DNA of 64,000 bases from an uncultured Lachnospiraceae bacterium (GTDB lineage Bacteria > Bacillota > Clostridia > Lachnospirales > Lachnospiraceae), in the NCBI GenBank assembly GCA_947575805.1, contig CANPOY010000006.1, positions 19,025 to 83,024 on the forward strand. The letters run 5' to 3'. This document shows positions 17,926 through 26,532 of the stretch, piece after piece. Both the position numbers and the translations under genes were made by a program. Below the pieces are notes generated by a model, which ran no database searches, was not told the origin of the DNA, and saw only the letters and a program-made list of their open reading frames with translations. Position 1 is the first letter of the stretch; the number at the start of each line of letters is the position of its first letter.

Positions 17926-18660
17926 CTATTCCTGATAACCGTTTTCAACGGCCAGGGAATTGTATTCTTCCGCTTTCTTTGCCCCGCACTCCAGCCAGTA
18001 TACTGCTGTTTCACTGTCGGCATCCGTGCCCTGTCCGTATAAATAGCATCGTCCCAGATAGTATTGTGACCAGGAGTCACCGCGTTCCGCCGCCGCTTTG
18101 AACCAGTAGAAGGCCTGCTCGTAATCCTTCTGGATCCCATGACCATAGTAGTAACAGAAGTCTAGGGAATACTGTCCAGACACATGATTGTTCCCGGCGG
18201 CCTTACGGTACCATTCCTGAGCCTTTTCAAGACCCAGCATGTTTATTGCTCTATGGTTACCCCTGTTGGCCGCCACGCTATAATAACGCAGGGACTTTTC
18301 GTAGTTCTGATCTACACCGTTTCCAAGACAGAAGGAATCTCCAAGCTTATATGACGCTGATACATTTCCCCGTGCAGCCGCCTGCAGAAGATATTTAACA
18401 GCTATATTCTTGTCCAAGCTTACAATATGCCCGTTTTCGCAACACAATCCCAAACCATACAGGGCATAATCACTGCCGGCTTTTTTCCCTTCGGAAAAGC
18501 AGTCGAAGGCTTCGTCAAAATCATGTACAGGGGAGTCTTCATGATAATATCAGAATCCCAGAAGACCGTAAGCCTTGTCATATCCTGCGGATATGAGTTT
18601 GCATAATAATATTTTATCGCTTTCTGTCAAAATCTGCAACGGATATGTATACGGCAAACT
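17926..18660 (-). pseudogene. Sel1-repeat protein gene, interrupted by a stop codon
   Basis: The minus strand encodes at least four Sel1-like (short TPR) repeats, for example AAARGNVSASYKLGDSFCLG, AANRGNHRAIN, YEQAFYWFKAAAERGD and SWSQYYLGRCYLYGQGTDAD. Repeat sequence continues upstream of the first possible downstream start at 18453 (KAYGLLGF then YYHEDSPVHDFDEAFDCF) but is cut by a TGA at 18550-18552, where a Cys or Trp codon is expected. No ribosome site is visible before the downstream TTG. I read it as a decaying gene. Sel1 proteins usually mediate protein-protein contacts. It converges on the CapD-type gene and diverges from the island at 18762. Confidence 0.6.
18603..18630 (-). promoter_or_regulatory. 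candidate promoter on the minus strand for the Sel1 remnant
   Basis: Read on the minus strand: TTGACA (18630-18625), 16-base spacer, TATTAT (18608-18603). It points into the Sel1 remnant. Confidence 0.4.
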
Positions 18661-18694
18661 AATTTTTTATAATATATCCATATTCAGGGAAATG

Positions 18695-18703
18695 TGTTAT
18701 ACT
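18695..18703 (+). promoter_or_regulatory. extended -10 promoter of the methyltransferase island
   Basis: TGT followed by TATACT (18698-18703), an extended -10 about 60 bases before the methyltransferase start. The -35 region is poor, which is normal for extended -10 promoters. Confidence 0.45.
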
Positions 18704-18761
18704 TTTCTGGCAGACAGCTTTTGCAGTGGATTAATGACAGATGATAAGGGATATAATCAGG

Positions 18762-19658
18762 ATGGACAGTGTATGTTATAAAACAAAAAGAGGAATGATG
18801 TACCTTGGAGACTGTGAGCAGATTATCCGAAAGTATATCAGCTCGGACAGTAAACGGAGGGTTGACTTGATTTTTACTTCTCCGCCGTTTCCTTTGAACA
18901 GAGCAAAGCGCTATGGTAATATGACCGGAGAAGAATATCTGGAGTGGTTCTCAGGTCTGGCTCCGCTGTTCAGTGAAATACTTGCGGAGGATGGCTCCGT
19001 TGTGATAGAAATCGGTAATGCCTGGGAAAAGGGCGTGCCGGTGCATTCGACGCTGCCGATTGAAGCTTTGTTAAAGTTTAAAGAAAGGGGTAATCTGTAT
19101 TTGTGCCAGGAGTTTATCCACTATAACCCGTCTGCGTTGCCCGCGCCGATTGAATGGGTCAACAAACGGCGCGTACGTGTGAAGGATTCCTTTACCAGAC
19201 TATGGTGGATGGCTAAGACGCCGAATCCCAGGGCGGATAACAGGCAGGTGCTGGAACACTATAGTGAGCGAATGCAGAAGCTGATAGAGAGGAAAAGCTA
19301 TAATGCCGGCCGCAGGCCGTCGGAACACGTAATCGGGGACAATTCGTTTATGGTGGATAATGGTGGTGCCATTCCCGGAAATGTTATTATTGCGGCAAAT
19401 ACTGCCAGCAAGGGAAAGTACTTTGCGTATTGTAAAGAAAAGGGTCTGGATATTCATCCGGCCAGAATGCCCCGGGAGGTTCCGGAGTTTTTTATCAGGT
19501 TTTTGACAAAGGAGAATGGGCTGGTGCTGGATCCGTTCGCCGGGAGCAACATAACCGGCGCGATAGCCGAGCAGTTAAACAGAAATTGGATCGGCATAGA
19601 GATTAATGAGGTATATGCAAGCGGATCAAAGGGGAGGTTTACAGAAACAAATGATTAG
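18762..19658 (+). CDS. beta-class site-specific DNA methyltransferase
   Basis: About 298 residues. The catalytic motif TSPPF lies near residue 39 at the N-terminus, and the S-adenosylmethionine site DPFAGSNITGA lies near residue 257. This is the beta-class order, and S/T-P-P favours N4-cytosine methylation, although N6-adenine is possible. YKTKRGMMYLGD at the start is typical of this group. The start at 18762 uses AAGGGA 10 bases upstream. No restriction endonuclease is recognisable beside it. It overlaps the next gene by 8 bases and heads a four-gene set, so methylation probably marks self DNA or regulates the set. Confidence 0.85.
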   Translation: MDSVCYKTKRGMMYLGDCEQIIRKYISSDSKRRVDLIFTSPPFPLNRAKRYGNMTGEEYLEWFSGLAPLFSEILAEDGSVVIEIGNAWEKGVPVHSTLPIEALLKFKERGNLYLCQEFIHYNPSALPAPIEWVNKRRVRVKDSFTRLWWMAKTPNPRADNRQVLEHYSERMQKLIERKSYNAGRRPSEHVIGDNSFMVDNGGAIPGNVIIAANTASKGKYFAYCKEKGLDIHPARMPREVPEFFIRFLTKENGLVLDPFAGSNITGAIAEQLNRNWIGIEINEVYASGSKGRFTETND

Positions 19659-20604
19659 CAGAGAAGCGGCTGAACAAAGTATCGAAAGACATTTGGATGC
19701 GGATCGACTGAGGAAAATTATTATTAATACGTCTATTGTTGCATGGGGAAATAAAATATCGGATGCGCAAGTAGAAAAGTGGCTGCTTAATTTTAACGGA
19801 AGATTTTTTAAACGGGTTGAAAACGAACGAAGGCTTGCCTTATGGCTGCTGGCGCATTTTTCCTATTATACCCAAGAGAATATTAGAGTACTGTGCAGAA
19901 ACTTGTTTTATCAATATTTGCATGAGAAGCTTTCAGATCAAAAGGGAGAGGATTTGACAAGTGCTCTTAACAATATATTGAAAAATACTTTATTTGTCGG
20001 TTTGGGAAACGACAGTGAAAGTGGAAACAATATATTGTATCATTTCAGGCAGGAGAATCAGCTGGCAAAAACCAGCTTTGAAATACATCAGGGTAAGAAC
20101 TATGAAAATTTGGTGTATATCGACGATGTTACTATTTCCGGAAGCCAGGCGCTTGACTATATAAAGTCCAGAAATATCAAGGCACAGAATACATATGCGG
20201 CAATGTTGATCGCGACGAATGATGCGATCAGGGCTTTGGCGGGAAAGCCTGAAAGCCCTACCCATATCAAAACGATTTCCGGCATGATTCTTGACGAGAG
20301 GGAAAAGGCATTTTCACCATCTGCGTACATTTTTTCCGATAAGCGTATTACGGAAATAAAGCCGATTGCCGAGGAATTTTGTCGTTTTTACGGGCGGATA
20401 GCGGTAGCAGGATGGGATTATATGGAGAAATACCCTCTGGGATATGATAACGGGCAGTATATGATTAGTCTGGAGTATAATACGCCTGACAATACGTTAC
20501 CCGTTTTCTGGGGGACCGGAAACGGGTGGAATCCTTTATTTATAAGGTATCCGAAGATATATAGCGGGAAGGAGTATCAATTAGATGACAGAAAATATTA
20601 TTAG
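19651..20604 (+). CDS. phosphoribosyltransferase-like protein of a predicted conflict system (PRTase-CE-like)
   Basis: About 317 residues. The middle carries LVYIDDVTISGSQA (acidic pair at residues 158-159), which matches the PRPP-binding loop of type I phosphoribosyltransferases (two acidic residues, then T-x-S/T-G). The N-terminal 130 residues are helical (WLLAHFSYYTQENIRVLCRN). I recall this architecture from the PRTase-CE family described in computational surveys of prokaryotic conflict systems, where it sits beside an ORC/CDC6-like ATPase. That is the neighbour here too, with a 20-base gene overlap. Its chemistry is unproven. The start at ATG 19651 overlaps the methyltransferase stop; AGGGGAGG is 13 bases upstream, and an alternative ATG at 19615 exists. 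Confidence 0.7.
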   Translation: MISREAAEQSIERHLDADRLRKIIINTSIVAWGNKISDAQVEKWLLNFNGRFFKRVENERRLALWLLAHFSYYTQENIRVLCRNLFYQYLHEKLSDQKGEDLTSALNNILKNTLFVGLGNDSESGNNILYHFRQENQLAKTSFEIHQGKNYENLVYIDDVTISGSQALDYIKSRNIKAQNTYAAMLIATNDAIRALAGKPESPTHIKTISGMILDEREKAFSPSAYIFSDKRITEIKPIAEEFCRFYGRIAVAGWDYMEKYPLGYDNGQYMISLEYNTPDNTLPVFWGTGNGWNPLFIRYPKIYSGKEYQLDDRKYY

Positions 20605-22579
20605 CAATCCGTTCGTGGGGTGCACGGCGCGGGATATGAAATACGGAGAGATTCGGCAATATTGGTGTAGTCCCTTTCGGCTGTATAATCTGAATGAGAG
20701 TGAGCTGCTTACCGGCAGAACGCCTATAGTGATCGAAGGAGTTCGTGGTACTGGTAAAACAATGATTCTGAAGTATTTATCATATTTTATTCAGAAAGAT
20801 TCCGGTAATGATATGTCGATTGTAGATAAGCTGGCATATTTTAAGACAAGAAGCATTGGTGTTTATTTCAGGTATAAGGCGGATTTCTGTAACCTGGTCA
20901 GCGGATTGGAATGCAGCAGGCAAAGTAAAGAGAGAATATTCAAATATTATTATGAGCTTTTTATTATCAGGCAGATTTTGGAGATTCTGGAGGATTTTTA
21001 CCGGGGCTTTGATACTGCGGCATTAGAAGAGTTGTTGTGTGCTTTTTTTGAACTTGAGCACATGACGTTGGAGGAGCTGCGTCGATATGTCAATAAATTG
21101 CTGCGAGATATGGATCAAATGATCAATTCCTCGATTTATGATGAAGACTGGTTGGAAAAGGCTATGTCGCTGATAGGCTCGGGTGATATGGTGTTGGATT
21201 TGATACACACGATCAACAGCTCCCTCCAGGGCTGGGAAGATATATTGTTTGTTATTCTGCTGGACGAATATGAAAATCTCGGTATGTTCCAATCTACGAT
21301 CAATACACTGATCAAGCAGGTTGATGATACGGTCAGTTTGACATATCGGCTGGGGATGCGCCCTGCGGGGATGGATAATAATAACGGAACTAATGTGGCC
21401 GGTGAGCATTTGCAGGTAGACAGAGACTTTTTGCTTCGGCGGCTGGAATTTGAGAATTTTAAAGAGTACAGAAAGTTTGCTGTTAATATTTCGAAGAAAA
21501 GATTGGAGAGTGTAGAAGCTTTTCGGACGAATGACCTTTGCGATATTAATGTTTTGTTGGGTGAGAAAGAGGATTTTGATAAGGAAGCGAATTCGTTCGT
21601 GAAAGGGATAAGACATTTTAGGGTACTTAAGGCTTATTTTCCAGATGAACAGCGCATGAAGGAGGTTGTGCATGAGTTGTCTTGTGATGAAAAGCTAATG
21701 GAAATGTATAATATCCTCCGCGTAATGAGAGGGGGAGATTACAGGGAAATTGGCACGTTGTGCAGAAAATACCGCGAGCTGAGGGACAGCCAGAAATTGA
21801 CAACTTTAAAGGATGATAATACGGATGAGGCAAAGAAGCTGAAAAAATATCAGCTTGACTATTCCGGGAAATACAGGGTGGCATTGCTGTATATATTGCT
21901 TACCATTTATGGTGAACGAAAAAAATATTACAGCTTTAATACCTTTTTAAGATTGTCAAGCGGTTCGATCAATGACTTTATTTCTCTGTGCAGAAACACC
22001 TTTAAGCATATGAATGACGAAATACTGGAGGATTTAAAAAAGGGACAGCCGATCAGTACCCGAATTCAGACACTGGCAGCCATGGATACAGCGGAAGACC
22101 AGAGAAGAAAGGTATCCATGAGCAATAATCACGGAAATGCGATGTATACCTTTATTGACAATATGGGCGGTATTTTCGAGAAATATCATCGTGATCTGGA
22201 GGCGAAATATCCGGAGACAAACCAATTCGCCTTTGCGGATGAAAATGAAATCAGAAACGATAATGAGCTGAATGTGTACCTGGTGGAACTGATCAATTCC
22301 GGGGCGGTCATCAGAAAGTCTAAAAGGCAGTTAAAGTCTGTGGGAAATACGGCACGGGGATACCTCTATCAGCTTAATCGGATTTTTGCCCCGATTTATC
22401 AATATTCTTATCGAACAAGAGGAGGATTTAATCCGATTATCGGCAAAGACGACTTTTTCATTATGCTGCATAAATCCATTGATCCCCAGAAATATATTGG
22501 CGGAAGCAGGAATGACTTACAGCAGTTCGGCCTGTTTGATTCTATTGAGGAGGATACAAATGAACCGGCAGATTTATGA
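20585..22579 (+). CDS. ORC/CDC6-like AAA+ ATPase of a predicted conflict system
   Basis: About 664 residues. Walker A is GVRGTGKT at residues 52-59, and Walker B is FVILLDEYENL with D227-E228. SLTYRLGMRPAG near 257 looks like a sensor and arginine region. The early NPFVGCTARDM and the helical C-terminal half, which ends in a possible winged-helix region, fit ORC/CDC6-like ATPases that conflict-system surveys report next to PRTase-CE proteins. It probably uses ATP to control the partner proteins or to load onto DNA or RNA. GGAAGGAG lies 10 bases before the ATG. It overlaps its neighbours by 20 bases on each side, so strict co-translation is likely. Confidence 0.75.
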   Translation: MTENIISNPFVGCTARDMKYGEIRQYWCSPFRLYNLNESELLTGRTPIVIEGVRGTGKTMILKYLSYFIQKDSGNDMSIVDKLAYFKTRSIGVYFRYKADFCNLVSGLECSRQSKERIFKYYYELFIIRQILEILEDFYRGFDTAALEELLCAFFELEHMTLEELRRYVNKLLRDMDQMINSSIYDEDWLEKAMSLIGSGDMVLDLIHTINSSLQGWEDILFVILLDEYENLGMFQSTINTLIKQVDDTVSLTYRLGMRPAGMDNNNGTNVAGEHLQVDRDFLLRRLEFENFKEYRKFAVNISKKRLESVEAFRTNDLCDINVLLGEKEDFDKEANSFVKGIRHFRVLKAYFPDEQRMKEVVHELSCDEKLMEMYNILRVMRGGDYREIGTLCRKYRELRDSQKLTTLKDDNTDEAKKLKKYQLDYSGKYRVALLYILLTIYGERKKYYSFNTFLRLSSGSINDFISLCRNTFKHMNDEILEDLKKGQPISTRIQTLAAMDTAEDQRRKVSMSNNHGNAMYTFIDNMGGIFEKYHRDLEAKYPETNQFAFADENEIRNDNELNVYLVELINSGAVIRKSKRQLKSVGNTARGYLYQLNRIFAPIYQYSYRTRGGFNPIIGKDDFFIMLHKSIDPQKYIGGSRNDLQQFGLFDSIEEDTNEPADL

Positions 22580-23522
22580 TATGGAACAGATGGCGGAGGA
22601 CGTGGAATACCCTGAGGAAAAATATGATTATTTTGTGCTGGCACCTAATGTGGAGAAAAGGAGCAGAGAGGCTTTTGCGAAGCTGAAGGGAAGGACGGGT
22701 ATTCGGAAAACGATTCTAATGGATTACAAAAATTTCCACAGGGAGATTACTGGGGAGCAGGAGGCTTCCATTTATCAGGATTTTGGAGGGGAAGCTGCAG
22801 TCAGAGTACAGGAGGAAAATGATACTCAGATGGCGCGGAAGCTGGTTAAAACAGGTATTCGAGAAGAAGATCATATCGCGCTGGATATTACAGGTTTCAG
22901 CATTCCGAATATATACCGTATTATGAATATTTTTAAGAACGTACTCAAAATAAAGCATCTGGATGTATATTATACAGAGCCGAAATTTTATATATATGAA
23001 GAAGGATATTTTGACGCTTATCATACAAGAAAAGAGCGCAGATGCGAACCTTTGCCAGGATATTGTAATACGGGCAGGGATGAAAAGGAAGTGCTGGTTA
23101 TTTTTCTCGGCTTTGACGGCGGGCTGGCCGGCCAGGTCTTCTTCAATCTTGCCGAGGACGGTCAGGAAATCCTGCAGACCCTTGCTGTAAACGGATTCCC
23201 GTCCTACACGGCTAAGCTTAAGGATGTAAGTCTATTTAATAACGAAGACTTTATCATTAAAATCGGGCGGGAGAATGTACGCTGTGCCGTGGCTAATAAC
23301 CCCTTTGACGCTTATAATCTGTTGTGCGGAATAAAGAAGGAATACAGCGGAGTCCTGCTGAATCTGTGTACGATTGGTTCAAAGCCGATGGCGCTGGGTA
23401 CCTGCCTTTTTGCTCTGGACCATTTGGATGAAGTTAAGGTGACATACCCTTTTTATGAGAAGACACAGTTTGACAGTGACGAGGAACCGGGCAAGATCTG
23501 GAGATACGGCATTGATTTGTAG
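22560..23522 (+). CDS. Rossmann-like sensor or effector protein, fourth gene of the island
   Basis: About 320 residues; I do not know a named function. Alternating strand-helix segments suggest a Rossmann-like fold: IALDITGFSIPNIYRI near 101, LDVYYTEPKFY near 127, LVIFLGFDGGLAGQVF near 180 and LNLCTIGSKPMALGTCLFAL near 265. The last segment recalls the G-T/S-K-P-M motif of CARF-type ligand-sensing domains. It ends in KIWRYGIDL. A role as ligand sensor or effector is inference. The true start is ATG 22560, with GGAGG just upstream, overlapping the ATPase gene by 20 bases. It is the last gene of the set, followed by a GC-rich hairpin. Confidence 0.6.
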   Translation: MNRQIYDMEQMAEDVEYPEEKYDYFVLAPNVEKRSREAFAKLKGRTGIRKTILMDYKNFHREITGEQEASIYQDFGGEAAVRVQEENDTQMARKLVKTGIREEDHIALDITGFSIPNIYRIMNIFKNVLKIKHLDVYYTEPKFYIYEEGYFDAYHTRKERRCEPLPGYCNTGRDEKEVLVIFLGFDGGLAGQVFFNLAEDGQEILQTLAVNGFPSYTAKLKDVSLFNNEDFIIKIGRENVRCAVANNPFDAYNLLCGIKKEYSGVLLNLCTIGSKPMALGTCLFALDHLDEVKVTYPFYEKTQFDSDEEPGKIWRYGIDL

Positions 23523-23537
23523 AGTAAGAAAACCTGT

Positions 23538-23564
23538 CTGCCGGCTTCGGGCGACAGCCGGCAG
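23538..23564 (+). terminator. GC-rich hairpin after the four-gene island
   Basis: CTGCCGGCT pairs perfectly with AGCCGGCAG around a 9-base loop, 16 bases after the stop codon. There is no T run, so it may only weaken or process the transcript. Confidence 0.4.
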
Positions 23565-23601
23565 GAGAAGATATATAGAGGAAGTCTTTTATAAAAAGCA
23601 C

Positions 23602-23630
23602 TTCCTTTTATTCGGCATTCATGGTATGAT
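23602..23630 (+). promoter_or_regulatory. extended -10 promoter before the chemoreceptor
   Basis: TTCCTT at 23602-23607, 17-base spacer, TATGAT at 23625-23630 preceded by TGG. The gap 23523-23760 otherwise shows only the hairpin above and the ribosome site AGAAAGGGAG before the ATG. Confidence 0.45.
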
Positions 23631-23760
23631 AATTGAAAGTCTATTGTTCACCGGCACAGGAATCTGATTTGTTGTTTTGACGGAGGAACGAGTGGGCTTT
23701 ATCTTTGTCTTTTTATATAGGAAACATGTAGAAAAAGCTTAGAAAGGGAGCAAAGAAATT

Positions 23761-25788
23761 ATGAGAACGAAACAGCTGTACTCCGGTTCCGACCGCAAAG
23801 TAAAGAGGAGCCTCAATCAAAGAATGTTAAGGAATACAACACTTAATATTCTGATAGTGGTAGGAGTTTGTTTTGTGATTATGATGCTTTCCATGCAATC
23901 GTTGGCAAACAGTATTTTGCTCGACAGCTTGCAGCCGATGGCCAAACAGTCTGCTAAGACGGTAGAAGCAAACATTCATATGCTGGCGGATCGAATGATG
24001 ACGATTGCCGGAGATACCAGGATGAGCATAGAAGGTATAGGGGATGGTATGGCGTCAGGGTCAAAACCGGTTACAGAGGAAATAGAAGAGAGCCGGAAGG
24101 CTGTGATGACAGAGGCTGCCGAGATTTATGAATTTCACACGTTAGCCCTGTACGATTTGAACGGCGGTTTGGTTCAGGGAATGGATGGAGCGCCGGAAAG
24201 CCTGGATAGCGGATTTTTAGGGCTTTTGCAGCAAACGGATAATCTGACTATTCATACCGGTACCGTTTTTGAGGATAAATTAGGAATCACAATGGGTATG
24301 CCGGTGAAAGAAAATAACGAGACCGCTTTATATTTGGTGGGTGTTTATAAATATGACTTACTACACGATGTGTTAAGCAGTATTAATTTAGGCAAAAACG
24401 GTATGGCCTATATGGTGAACCGCGAAGGCATCGTTACGGGACATCCGGATCAGTCAAAGGTTATGTCCGGAAGAGCGTTGCGGGAACTTAGCGGTGGTAA
24501 TGAGGAGGCAATTGGCAGAGTGACCACAGGGGAGACAGGAGCAACAGAGTTTGCTGTCGATGGTCAGAATATGCTGGTAGCGTTTTCACCTATCCGAGGG
24601 ACACAGTGGGCATTGGTCATTCAGGTGCCAAAGTCGGATTATAATAGTCTGATTAACAATTCCATGGTGTTAGCAGGCTTGTGTTCTTTGGCGGTACTGC
24701 TGATTTCCGTTTTGCTGATTTTGAAAATGGCAAGATCCATTTCCAAACCGGTTAAGAATGTGACAAACCGAATGGTTTCCCTTTCTGACGGAGACTTGCA
24801 TACAGAGGTGGCGAATCTCCGGTCAGGGGATGAGCTGGAGATCATGACCAGGACATTGACCGATACGGTAGAAAGTGTTAATCGGTACATATCAGATATT
24901 CGTCAGGTATTAAACGGGGTTGCCAATGGCAATCTGCAGATTGAGCCGCATGTGGAATATAAAGGAGATTTTACTTTAATTCGGAATAGCCTTCATACCA
25001 TTCTTCAGTTTATGAACGAAACGATTCTCGGATTTCGGGACGCGGCGACCAGGCTTGCCAGTATGGCAGAAGAACTGAGCGGGCAGTCCGGGCAGCTGCA
25101 TCAGGCATCTTTAGAGCAGAATCAGGCAACCGGGGAGTTGGTTAATGAGGTGACTCATGTCAAAGAAAAACTCAGCGGTGTCACAAGGAGCAGTAATCAG
25201 ACGAAGATTATGACCGATGAGATTACCAGAAGGGTGCAGGAGGCAAACAGCCAGATGGATGCGCTTTCCAATGCAATGAACGATATTAGTTCCAGTGCAC
25301 AGGAGATAACGGGCATAGCCAAGGCGATTGACGATATTGCATTCCAGACCAGTATTCTGGCGCTGAATGCTTCCGTGGAGGCAGCACATGCCGGAAGTGT
25401 AGGCAAGGGATTCGCTGTCGTGGCGGAAGAGGTAAAGAGTCTGGCGGGTAAAAGTGCAAAGGCTGCTCAAAGCGCAGTGGAAATCGTTACACATACCAGG
25501 GACGTGATTCAGACGGGTATGGAATTGAACGTAAGTACGGCTGAGTCTCTTCGTGCCATCTATACAGTTTCCACGGAGATCAGTGAGATTTCGGAGCATT
25601 TGGTGGATGCAGTGCAGGGACAGGAGAGAGCGCTGAAGAGCATGGAAGAGCGGATTGAAACTATTTCTGCCGTTGCCGACCGCAATCTGCAAAACGCAGG
25701 CGGAACAAGCCAATCCAGCGGGCTGCTGGCGAAAGAAGCGGAAGTACTTCAGGCACGGGTACAGAAATTTTCTTTGAAGGAGGAATAG
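23761..25788 (+). CDS. methyl-accepting chemotaxis protein with Cache-type sensor
   Basis: About 675 residues. Membrane helix 1 (about 27-49), an extracellular double-Cache-like domain (about 55-295, with LVGVYKYDLLHDVL and NREGIVTGHPD), helix 2 (about 301-321), HAMP (about 322-376) and a cytoplasmic signalling domain follow in the usual order. The conserved hairpin tip, around IDDIAFQTSILALNASVEAA, lies near residue 527. It senses a small extracellular ligand and signals to CheA, or to another output if the cell is not motile. No chemotaxis or flagellar gene is in the window. The gene for an FMN-binding lipoprotein starts 4 bases downstream, which suggests the ligand or signal involves that protein. 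Confidence 0.92.
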   Translation: MRTKQLYSGSDRKVKRSLNQRMLRNTTLNILIVVGVCFVIMMLSMQSLANSILLDSLQPMAKQSAKTVEANIHMLADRMMTIAGDTRMSIEGIGDGMASGSKPVTEEIEESRKAVMTEAAEIYEFHTLALYDLNGGLVQGMDGAPESLDSGFLGLLQQTDNLTIHTGTVFEDKLGITMGMPVKENNETALYLVGVYKYDLLHDVLSSINLGKNGMAYMVNREGIVTGHPDQSKVMSGRALRELSGGNEEAIGRVTTGETGATEFAVDGQNMLVAFSPIRGTQWALVIQVPKSDYNSLINNSMVLAGLCSLAVLLISVLLILKMARSISKPVKNVTNRMVSLSDGDLHTEVANLRSGDELEIMTRTLTDTVESVNRYISDIRQVLNGVANGNLQIEPHVEYKGDFTLIRNSLHTILQFMNETILGFRDAATRLASMAEELSGQSGQLHQASLEQNQATGELVNEVTHVKEKLSGVTRSSNQTKIMTDEITRRVQEANSQMDALSNAMNDISSSAQEITGIAKAIDDIAFQTSILALNASVEAAHAGSVGKGFAVVAEEVKSLAGKSAKAAQSAVEIVTHTRDVIQTGMELNVSTAESLRAIYTVSTEISEISEHLVDAVQGQERALKSMEERIETISAVADRNLQNAGGTSQSSGLLAKEAEVLQARVQKFSLKEE

Positions 25789-25791
25789 CCA

Positions 25792-26232
25792 ATGAAACGA
25801 AGGTTTAGAATAATACTGATTCTGGTAGGTATGATACTGCTGACAGCCTGCGGTGATCAGACTGGCCTTAAGGATGGTTACTATACCGCGCAGGCTGCTG
25901 ATTTCAGCCATGGCTGGAAAGAATATATTACGATCATGGTCAAGGGCGGGAGCATAGTATCTGTAGAATATAACGCGGAAAATGCCAGCGGATTTATCAA
26001 GAGCTGGGATAACGCCTATATGCAGACGATGCTGCATAGCAATGGCACTTATCCCAACGAATACACCCGCTATTACGCAGGTCAGCTTTTGGATGGGCAG
26101 GGAAAGAAGGAAATTGACGCTTTGACTGGAGCTTCTTCATCCTGGGGATCCTTTCAAAAACTTGCGGCTGCGGTGATAGAGCAGGCGGAACAGGGAGATT
26201 CCAGTATTGTGATCGTGGATACCTCCCATTGA
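25792..26232 (+). CDS. FMN-binding-domain lipoprotein
   Basis: About 146 residues. A lipobox (ILLTAC, Cys near residue 20) follows a short hydrophobic signal, so the protein is anchored outside the membrane. The mature part starts GYYTAQAADF and ends with DALTGASSS near residue 115. This is the flavinylation motif of FMN-binding domains, where ApbE attaches FMN to the last Ser or Thr. These lipoproteins carry electrons in extracellular electron transfer (PplA-like). It is co-transcribed with the chemoreceptor upstream. No ApbE is seen in the window. The domain call is good; the pairing with chemotaxis is the unusual part. Confidence 0.75.
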   Translation: MKRRFRIILILVGMILLTACGDQTGLKDGYYTAQAADFSHGWKEYITIMVKGGSIVSVEYNAENASGFIKSWDNAYMQTMLHSNGTYPNEYTRYYAGQLLDGQGKKEIDALTGASSSWGSFQKLAAAVIEQAEQGDSSIVIVDTSH

Positions 26233-26261
26233 TCAGACTGACAGCCGGGTAAAAGTTGGTC

Positions 26262-26290
26262 TTGCTTTTTTCCTTACAGAGTGTTAGAAT
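26262..26290 (+). promoter_or_regulatory. promoter of loaP and the long capsule operon
   Basis: TTGCTT at 26262-26267, 17-base spacer, TAGAAT at 26285-26290 with an upstream TGT (extended -10). Transcription would start near 26297, leaving a 5' leader of about 235 bases before loaP. Confidence 0.65.
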
Positions 26291-26296
26291 CACAGT

Positions 26297-26532
26297 AATG
26301 CAAAATATCATTTCAAAGGTTCCTGAAGCATGGGCACTTGAACCTTTGGGGGTATCACATATTCGGATGCAGGAAAAGTTCCCGGAAAACCAGGGGTGTG
26401 CATCGGCAATATTATGCTGCGGCAGATTATGTCTGCCGAACATAAATGGCGAAGCTTACCCTAAAACAACCCTGTGCCGCAATCTGCTGCGGGAGGCGAG
26501 GATGGAATATCCATAATGTGGAGGGTATGACA
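26297..26532 (+). promoter_or_regulatory. structured 5' leader of loaP
   Basis: This untranslated stretch contains two clear hairpins. AAAGGTTC (26315-26322) pairs with GAACCTTT (26340-26347), and CGGCAGA (26420-26426) pairs with TCTGCCG (26432-26438). I do not recognise a known riboswitch. A leader of this length suggests post-initiation control of loaP. Confidence 0.45.

Noticed and set aside
18762..19658. Reading the methyltransferase as half of a classical restriction-modification system
   Set aside because: No neighbouring protein shows a restriction nuclease motif such as PD-(D/E)xK, HNH or GIY-YIG that I can see; the partners are a PRTase-like protein and an ATPase.
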